NCBI GenBank assembly: GCA_019321725.1
Contig: CM033107.1
Coordinates: forward strand, 15,491,445 to 15,555,444
Length of the DNA: 64,000 nt
From: Paulownia fortunei
Lineage: Eukaryota > Streptophyta > Magnoliopsida > Lamiales > Paulowniaceae
Direction: 5' to 3'
Part shown: positions 56,586 through 64,000 of the stretch, one piece after another
Position numbering within the stretch: the first letter of the stretch is position 1
Layout: the number at the start of each line of letters is the position of its first letter
Position numbers and translations under genes: made by a program
The notes under the pieces: model-generated
Told to the model about the DNA's origin: nothing
The model's database searches: none
The model's input: only the letters and a program-made list of their open reading frames with translations

Positions 56586-59500
56586 TGCATGTGTTAAGCA
56601 TACCAAATTAAAACCTTACTACTAAAATAATTTTATAAGTATAGTGCGAGTAAGGGTCGATCCCACGAAAACCAATGCTAACTAATTTATTATCGATTCT
56701 ATAACTAAAGACTCAACTCACTAATAATATGTTATAATTAAGAAATCAAAATAATAAAATACTGAGGGTTAGGGACCCACTCTTGAGTTTTGGATAGATG
56801 ATCGATTATTTATTATTATTTTTACTTCTTTTTAAATGTCACTATTGGAATCCATACACAATGAAGGTTCTAATGGAAGATATTATCAGATAACTCATGC
56901 ATTAAGATAATAATAACATTGTCTTACTGTCTGTAAATTATCTTTTAACGTCAATACTTATTTATGGGATTAAGTATATTTTATGCACACCTTTGTCTAC
57001 AATAGATCAAGGTTTTATATAGTTGGTATAGTAGAACCAGACATTTAGCTAAATGAACCTAAATATTTATTGTTCTTTAATAATATATAAATCAAGAACC
57101 ACCACTAAACTAGGAGGGTTTAATCATAAATTAAGATAATAACATAATAAATTTAAATGTTATGTATTTTTATAACCGTTCCTCTTCCTCTATAAGAGGT
57201 TCACCCTTTCTCCTCAATTTAATGAAATTTAAAAAGACATAATGAAAATAAAGAAAACTAAATATAAAAAGAAACTAAAGAAGACATTTTTATTATAACT
57301 AGAAAACTTTATGTAGGTTTGATTTGATTAACTAATTTGTAGAAAATAAAATTAAAATAGAATATGCCAATTAATGAAAATCAAATAAATGGACACAAAA
57401 ATGATGAATCTTTGGTTAAGGTTTCATTCACAATTAATTGTGAATTGATATTAATATTACTCAATTGTACGAATTAATGTCCAGGGTTTTGAGATCACTC
57501 TTAACAACATTGTAGATTTAGTCTAGCATACTTGAAAATAACAAGAAAAATAAAACTAACAACATTAGGAATTCAAGAAATTGAAAAGAGAAAAGGGGAA
57601 TAAGAACACCAATATGGATGAATTCCCTTGGTAGATGAATCTCCCCTTTTAAAACCCTCTTCACCTCTTCTATTTTTGGAACCTAAAGCTCTCTACTTTT
57701 TTTAGATTTTTCATGTGTTCCCAATGACATCCAAAAGGCTTTATTTACAGTAGAAGAGTACCCTAAATTGGCATCTCCAAATTCACTCCAAATTTGCTTC
57801 AAATTTGCTCTAAATTCACATGGATTTGAATATTTTCACACATTTTTCTTTATGAAATTAGCCAATTTTGGAAACATGGACAACATGAAAGTTGTGTATT
57901 TATCTGTTATCTTTATTTTTCAACTTGAATCATATCATTCTAATACGTGAGGCACAAGTTATACCTAAAATACAAGGGGTTGTTAGATGTTAAAAATCTT
58001 CCAAAAAACCTACCTATATCTTTTGATTACTTTTTCCCTTTGTTAACAACTAAATTAGTTGTTATGGTCTTTTATAAAGCTGTAGAATCATGTGTTGGCT
58101 TTCTTTTCCAGCTTGTTTCACTTGATTTCAATCATGAGGGAGAAAATTATACTTGATTTAAGGAGACGTGTCTGCATAGGAAGATTTCTTCCAATGTAGA
58201 CACTTAGACGAATTGTCTGCTTTTAACAATGCCGAATTGAGCTTATCTTCCAACAGCAAAGTTGTAGCCAAGTGTAGGTTGTGTCAAGTAATAATTTTTT
58301 TATGAGTCTGAGGTCGATATATAGGGAAGTTATTTTCAAGATTATATATCTTAAAATATGGGCTTTATGTGGTTTACATTTTAAAGAAAAATTTGTGCTA
58401 TAACTAAGAAATCAAAATAATAAAATTATTGAGGAATAGGGATCCGCTTTTAAGTTTTAGATAGATGAACAATTATTTATTATTTTTTTACCCCTTTTAA
58501 TTGCCACTATTGGAATCCATACACCATAAAGGTTCCAATGGGAAGATGTTATCAAATAACTTATACATTAAGGTGATCATGAAATTATCTTACTGTCTAT
58601 AAATTATCTCTTAATGCCAACACTTGCTTATGGGATCAAGTATATTTATGCACACATTTGTCTACAATAAATTAAGGTTTCACATTAGTAGTCAGTATAA
58701 TAGAATAAGACATTTAGCTAAATGAATTCAAGCATTTGTTGTGCCATTAATAATACATAAATCAAGATCACCACTACTCAAGGAGTATTTTAATGCTAAT
58801 ACTTATTTATGAGATTAAGTATTTATGCATATCTTTATCTACAATAAATTAAAATTTCACGTTAGCAATCGGTATAGTAGAACTAGACATTTAGCTAAAT
58901 GAACTTGTTGCGCCATTAGTGATATATAAATCAAGAATCACCACTAAACAATGAGGGTTTTAATAAAAAAATAAAATAATAATACAACACCCATAAACAT
59001 TTTGTAACTTTATGCCCATTCCTCTTCATTTATCAATAGGCTCACCCTTTCTTCTTACCTAAATAAAAGTTAAAAAGACATAATGAAAGTAGAAAAGACT
59101 AAAAATAGAAGTGAAACTACAAAAGATATTTCTTTTAGTACTAGAAAACTTTACCTAAAGAAAGACAATAATAAAACTTACTTCCCCCCTCCCCAAGGTA
59201 TTTTGTGTGTCTTAAATGACATCCAATAGACCCTATTTATAGTAGAAGAGTACTCTAAATTGGAATATCCAAATTCACTCCAAATGCACTCTAAATTTAC
59301 TTCAATTGTGTTCTAAATTCATATGTCCTACTTGAATCCAAATTTTGTCACATATTTTTCTCCATGAATCAACTGATTTTAAACAAGTGGTCAAAATGAA
59401 TAGTAATTTTCAACTTGAATCACTTGATTCCAATCACGAGGGAGAAAGTTATACTTGATTTAAGGAGATGTGTTTGCATAGATAGATTTCTTCCAATACA

Positions 59501-60157
59501 AATATTTGGATGATTTTTTTGCTTTTATCAAGGTTGAATTGGGCTGAGCTTCCAACATCAAAGTTGTAGTTCTATTTCTTAAATTTCAAATGCCATAAGA
59601 TTCAGATCCATAAGGCTTTTGAGCATGGAGTTATGCCCAAAATATAAAAATTGCTCAAGTTTGGAAACATGTTGATTTTAAATTTAATGCAAGTCCAATA
59701 ATCACTTGCAAAGTTTAAGTGATTTCTTGCATATATTCTGATCTAAACATGATGGACTTAGGGAAAAATGGTCATTTTCTTCTAATTGTGATGCTTCTTT
59801 GATAAAAAAAAATATTATCTCCCAACTTGCTCACGAAACGTGTTGTCTTCTTTGGTTTTATTTTGGCTATTTTTGATCTTTTTTTGTTCATTGATTCCCT
59901 AACACTAAACATTAATAAAACCTCAATATTAACAAGAATAAAATAAGGAAAATATAAAGGATTTGATATAAAAATATAAAAAATATGCACTTATCAATGT
60001 GTCGTCTTATTTGGTTTCATTTTGGCTCATTTTGATCTTTTTTTGTCTATTGATTCTCAAATTCCTATAAAACACAAAACATTAATAAAATTATAATATT
60101 AATAAAAATAAAGAAAGGAAAGTGTAAAGGAATTGATATAAAAAAATGCACTTATCA
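56586..60157 (-). mobile_element. 3' LTR of Athila-family element D, with a second LTR copy nested inside
   Basis: On the - strand it starts TGATAAGTGCA at 60157 after a purine tract and ends in CATGCA at 56586, the same end as the LTR at 63675. At 3572 bp it is about twice the length of the related LTR at 10223-11832. The excess is a second copy: 59996 is another TGATAAGTGCA start, and a second LTR end (wording like 11745-11820) lies near 58267-58340, so about 58267-59996 is a nested LTR; roughly 270 bp of the host LTR was lost beside it. Duplicate blocks such as GAAATCAAAATAATAAAAT at 56741 and 58408 show this. Confidence 0.65.
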
Positions 60158-60171
60158 AATTCCCCACACTT
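60158..60171 (-). other. Polypurine tract of element D
   Basis: On the - strand AAGTGTGGGGAATT directly precedes the LTR start TGATAAGTGCA. Upstream is CTCGAGGACGAGAAAATGG, the usual lead-in of Athila-type and related elements. It primes plus-strand DNA synthesis and fixes the orientation. Confidence 0.85.
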
Positions 60172-61893
60172 AACCATTTTCTCGTCCTCGAGCAAACCTA
60201 AACAAAACTTAAACTAATCCACTTTTATAGAAAATCACAATTGCATTTAGCATATGCAACAAGTTCTTAAACCCCTAGATGACCCATAAAGGATGAGTTA
60301 TAGTCTTGTGAGGGCTTCCAATGGTGATACCCACAAACACCTATGATAATTGACTTCCAACCTTTAATCTCAGAAAGCAACAAAGTAATATGGAAATGAA
60401 ATCAAACAATTGTTGAATCTAACCCTTAGTAATTCAAAAGACAATATATTTTCATAATAATCACACTCAACTGTGTGTGTGAATAGCTAATGCCAACAGT
60501 AATGAAACGATGCATGCTTCAAATAAGTAAATTCCCATAGAACTTCTCTATATTAGAAAAGTTGAACATTATAGGTTCCTCCTTTGATACAAATTTCCAC
60601 TACACCGAAGGAATCATATAAAATCAAAAGGCCTTCAACAAAGATTGTAATGGGGCCAAAGGGTATGATATAGCTAACAAGTGAAAGGATAAGATGCAAC
60701 AAATGTTCTAAAAACTTCATGGGGTTAGAAACATAGAGTTCATTAATGGAGAATTCTCATATACTATGAATTTCAACACCGGGGCCTATTATTATTGAGT
60801 TGGACTCCTCTTCATCATTCTTATTGACTTTGCAACATCCTATTTTTAGTTTCAACTCATAATATTTTTATTCAACATATTGCAAAATTTTATTTCTTTT
60901 TTATTTATTTATTTTTTTTCTTTGAACTCCTCCACACTTATCTTCTATTCCAACCCATATTTTTTTTTTGCAAGCTCACCTTGTCAATAGAATGTATCTT
61001 AAGCTCCAAATTATTTTTAGAACAAGGGTAGGATAATAATATATTTAGTCTAGATAAGAAGATATGGTTACTATATAAAAAGCTTATTCATTGAAATGCC
61101 CAAAATGGCTTACTATGGGGAATGTTCTCTTGGAACATCACATGGGGAACAAGTTGATTTGGCCATAGTGCTAGAAAGCCTGGTACCTTAATTATTTTTC
61201 AAGCGGTGCTCAATCAGTCGTTCACCTCGATAAACCAAAAAGAAAAAATTCTAACACTCCACCCCTACGTGTCGAAAATCCAAGTGATGATAAAGCGAGG
61301 GCATAAGAACTACCTATTTTGATACGCTTGTCTCCATCTCGAATAACATAACTTTATGTACAAAAAAGATTTAAGTATAATTATCACAAAATATATATCA
61401 ACCAAAGAACAACATCAAGGCCCAAAACAACACGCATTAATAATCACAACCACATTATTCATGCTCAATTTTAGTTATTGAAGTCTAAAACAATTGACAA
61501 TTCAAGAAATTTTAGTTAAAAACATCACAAACATGCCATGTTATGCAAAAAAAAAAAGATAGAGGTACGTGTCAAGAGTATTAAAGTTACTCTTTACTCT
61601 GCTACCCTTTTTCATGGTTTCAATGGACCCAAAAGAAAATGCACTTGATTTTTTTTTAGAAAAGTAAGGAAAGCACATATTGAACACACCAGACATGATA
61701 TCAACTATCCCCAATTGCCCCATCTAATCGAGACATTGTCCCTAATGTCAAAAATAGATAGGAAATTAGAGCTTAAAAGATATCACTTGAAATGTGACTT
61801 ATTGAAAAATAAAGTTGAAACAACAAAATATACACACAGTTAGTCAAAACCATTAAGGATAAATTTTACAGACTGAGAGTCAAATTTATTTTT
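60172..61893 (-). other. Internal region of element D, 3' part, non-coding
   Basis: About 1.7 kb of AT-rich sequence with no gag, protease, RT or integrase wording on either strand. A 60-codon frame at 61541-61723 shows no known motif. Confidence 0.5.
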
Positions 61894-62510
61894 CATTTTC
61901 GACCACTGTCCCTTTTAGACCAATCCACACAAGGCAAGGCTGGATCAAGTTCTGACACATATGCTAGATCAATCAATTGGCTATTTGTTGGTAAAGAAAT
62001 GAGGATTCGTCTCACAGATAGTGAAGTAAAATTTTTTTCCATAGCATAATCTATGAAAGATAGCAATCCATTAAAGAAACCATTAACATTAAGAATATCA
62101 ACACATTTCTAGTGAACATTGAATTGTGCCTAGGAGACAACTTGGAATAACTCCTCCAGTATACCAAAACCACCAGGTAGGGTGATGAATAAATCCACAT
62201 TATTTAACATGTTGGCATTCTGCCCTAAATATGTGACACTTTTAGCTCATTTCCGATTATCATACCTATGATATTATATACTGTTAAAGGTTTTGAGATA
62301 ACTCCTAAGACTTTAACTTTTCCTACATGAGCAGAAGTAGCAACACTCCCCATTAACCCAAACTGCCTCCCCCATACACTAAATACATTTTTCTTTTTGC
62401 TAGAGTTCTACCAAGATTATTGGTTGCTTCTATAAATTCACATTTTTTCCTGAATTAGCTCCACAAAAGATACAAATACAGTTGAATTTGTGAGTGAAAT
62501 ACCCTTCCAT
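61894..62510 (-). pseudogene. LOG: Intronless LOG-like (cytokinin-activating phosphoribohydrolase) pseudogene inside an LTR element
   Basis: LOG enzymes release active cytokinin bases from nucleoside monophosphates. On the - strand, start ATG at 62510, the frames give CICIFCGANSGKN (family ICVFCGSxxGK), then TLAKRKMYLVYGGGS, LGLMGSVA, KVKVLGVISKPLT, then the signature PGGFGILEE (62151-62177; family PGGxGTxxE), AQFN, ILNVNGFFNGLLSFIDYAM and RRILISLPTN, in family order over about 205 codons, the normal LOG length. Host LOG genes have several introns; none is left here, so an mRNA was copied. At least three in-frame stops and two frameshifts are present, and the catalytic Arg of the DMHxRK block appears as Gln. 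It lies between the LTRs of element D, in the same orientation. Confidence 0.82.
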
Positions 62511-62939
62511 TTTTTTCTTTTCATTTTTGAAAGTGAGTTGTGCAAAAATGAAGTGAGTACGGTGCAATTTATTGAGGTATGAATAGGGAATGCATTTATT
62601 ACACATCTTTTTCTTTTATTAGAAAGGTTGAAAATAAGGATACAAAATTTACAAATTAGCTACTTATACATGAATGTACATATAGTTGTAACTGTGGCTC
62701 ACATATTAGCTACTTCAAATCCAGAAGTGATTCCATAAATCAAGTATTGCACGATGCACTAATCCACAAGGATGCTTTTCAAGAGTCAATAGAATATCAT
62801 CTATAGACTCTTTACTCAATCCATCCTTAATGAATTGAATTTTATCTTCTCGATTTTTAGAAATTATTCCTAAGGAATGACACTTTGTGTTACAAGTTCA
62901 TTAAGCACATCTGTGACAAACTTGCATTTTTTTCGCCCT
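62511..62939 (-). other. Internal region of element D with decayed coding-like sequence
   Basis: On the - strand the stretch about 62890-62715 reads ISKNREDKIQFIKDGLSKES, then IDDILLTLEKHPCGLVHRAILDLWNHF, without a stop. Composition is protein-like and unlike its AT-rich surroundings. I do not recognise the family. It may belong to the same captured sequence as the frame at 62940-63215. Confidence 0.4.
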
Positions 62940-63215
62940 TTATTTTTTTACACATGAACTTTTACCTAAACCAGACATGTATCTAGTGAGTAAGTTTGAA
63001 AACTCACCTGCTACTCTTACTTTTGCTTCAATTATCCATCGTATGTCTCCTAGGATGCCCTTATGCATAAGCATACTTAATCTTTCAATTCTAGTTTGGT
63101 AAATGTTTAAGATTGCATTTTCAAGAGAAAAAAAAAATCGCTTCTTAAGAGTTAGAAAGACATCATCCATTTTGAAAAAAAAATAAGGAAAGAGAAAGAG
63201 ACAAACTTTGTACAA
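62940..63215 (-). pseudogene. Unidentified reading frame in element D
   Basis: A 91-codon frame; after a Phe/Lys-rich start it reads ENAILNIYQTRIERLSMLMH, then KGILGDIRWIIEAKVRVAGE, then FSNLLTRYMSGLGKSS. It has no gag, pol or zinc-knuckle motif. It could be a second captured host fragment or an element-specific protein. It continues, after a stop and frame change, into the coding-like stretch down to 62715. It has no ribosome- or promoter-level signal of its own. Confidence 0.4.
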
Positions 63216-63648
63216 TTTTTTTCTTTTCTGTATTAGTTGTTTGGAAACTGATTAGTCCGACTTCATTAGCCATGGAGTTCTGTTATCCACCACTTAATTG
63301 GGAAACAGAAAAAATAAAAAAAGAAAGCCTACAAAACAAACAAAGTTAGAAAAAAAATTAAACATACCGTATTTACAAAGGAGAAATAGTTACAAACTTG
63401 AAAACTTATCTTACCCTTTTCAAGAGTAAGAGGAGTAGTTTCAAACTCGAGCTGAGGAGGTTAATTGATTGGAGGTATAGGCAAAGTTGGCAACAGTGTT
63501 GTCAAACTAATTTGAATCAGCTTAAAATCCTCCAATCACATAAACAACCTAACAATAACAAGAAAAGAAACCAAATTGAACTATCAAGATAAAATATATG
63601 AAAAAAATGGAAAACTTGAAAATGACAATAAGTCAATTAAATGCTTGA
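63216..63648 (-). other. 5' leader of element D
   Basis: AT-rich sequence between the unidentified frame and the primer binding site. No motif was recognised. Confidence 0.4.
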
Positions 63649-63666
63649 TCCCCGACAACAACGCCA
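63649..63666 (-). other. Primer binding site of element D, decayed tRNA-Asp type
   Basis: On the - strand TGGCGTTGTTGTCGGGGA. It differs from the perfect tRNA-Asp site seen in element A (TGGCGCCGTTGCCGGGGA) by three C-to-T changes, as produced by deamination of methylated cytosines. It lies eight bases after the 5' LTR end. Confidence 0.88.
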
Positions 63667-63674
63667 AAATTTAA

Positions 63675-64000
63675 TGCATGTCATTAAGCATACCAAATTA
63701 AAACCTTACTACTAAAATAATTTTACAAGTATAGTGCAAGTAAGGGTCGATCCCATAAAGACCAAAGCTAATTAATTTATTATAGATTTTATAACTAAAG
63801 ACTCAACTTACTAATAATAATATGTTATAATTAAGAAATCAAAGTAATAAAATACTGAGGATTAGGGATTCGCTCTTGATTTTTGGATAAAGGAATAATC
63901 TTTTATTATTCTTTTTACCTATTTTTAAATTATATTATCGGAATCCATACACAATGAAGGTTCTAGTGGGAAGATATTGATAGATAACTCATGCATTAAG
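63675..64000 (-). mobile_element. 5' LTR of element D, cut by the window end
   Basis: Begins (+ strand) TGCATGTCATTAAGCATACC and matches 56586-56910 closely through the GGGTCGATCCCA block, the ACTGAGG-TTAGGGA block and ACTCATGCATTAAG. The rest lies outside the window. Confidence 0.85.

Overview
This is eukaryotic nuclear DNA from a flowering plant, almost certainly a eudicot. It is AT-rich, carries spliced genes with GT-AG introns, and is packed with plant-type Ty1/copia and Ty3/gypsy (Athila-type) retrotransposons, solo LTRs, a LINE, a SINE and Stowaway-like MITEs. The species cannot be named from the sequence alone. One assembly gap of 100 N lies at 13701-13800.

Two host genes are present, both on the + strand and both linked to the plant surface or wall. 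(1) At 703-3001 is an intronless leucine-rich repeat extensin (LRX3/4/5 type, 766 aa once read through two one-base deletions). (2) At 21662-52052 is a full-size PDR/ABCG half-repeat transporter whose 24 exons I could join with consistent phases. It is the ABCG32/PEC1 (PDR4) type, the exporter of cutin precursors, with 1420 aa after correcting one one-base deletion. All three deletions sit in G or C runs, so consensus error is a serious alternative to real gene decay.

Layout: 1-3001 LRX gene; 3002-5805 intergenic; 5806-20854 a nested retrotransposon cluster (copia LTR pieces, a gypsy chromovirus remnant split by an Athila element, the gap, a second Athila pol on the opposite strand, and a copia 3' end with LTR); 20855-21661 upstream region of ABCG32; 21937-37956 a 16-kb first intron holding a decayed copia element that has itself received two solo LTRs with perfect 5-bp target duplications; 37957-52052 exons 2-24, whose introns hold a LINE fragment, a SINE with 9-bp target duplication and two MITEs; 52307-55096 a compact non-autonomous LTR element filled with minisatellite repeats; 55161-56585 inverted copia LTR pieces; 56586 to the window end an Athila-family LTR element on the - strand.

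The most notable item is inside that last element. Between its LTRs, in the element's own orientation, lies an intronless, decayed copy of a LOG gene (cytokinin riboside 5'-monophosphate phosphoribohydrolase), at 61894-62510. It lies beside other unidentified coding-like sequence, in an internal region with no recognisable gag or pol. This looks like gene capture by a non-autonomous retrotransposon.
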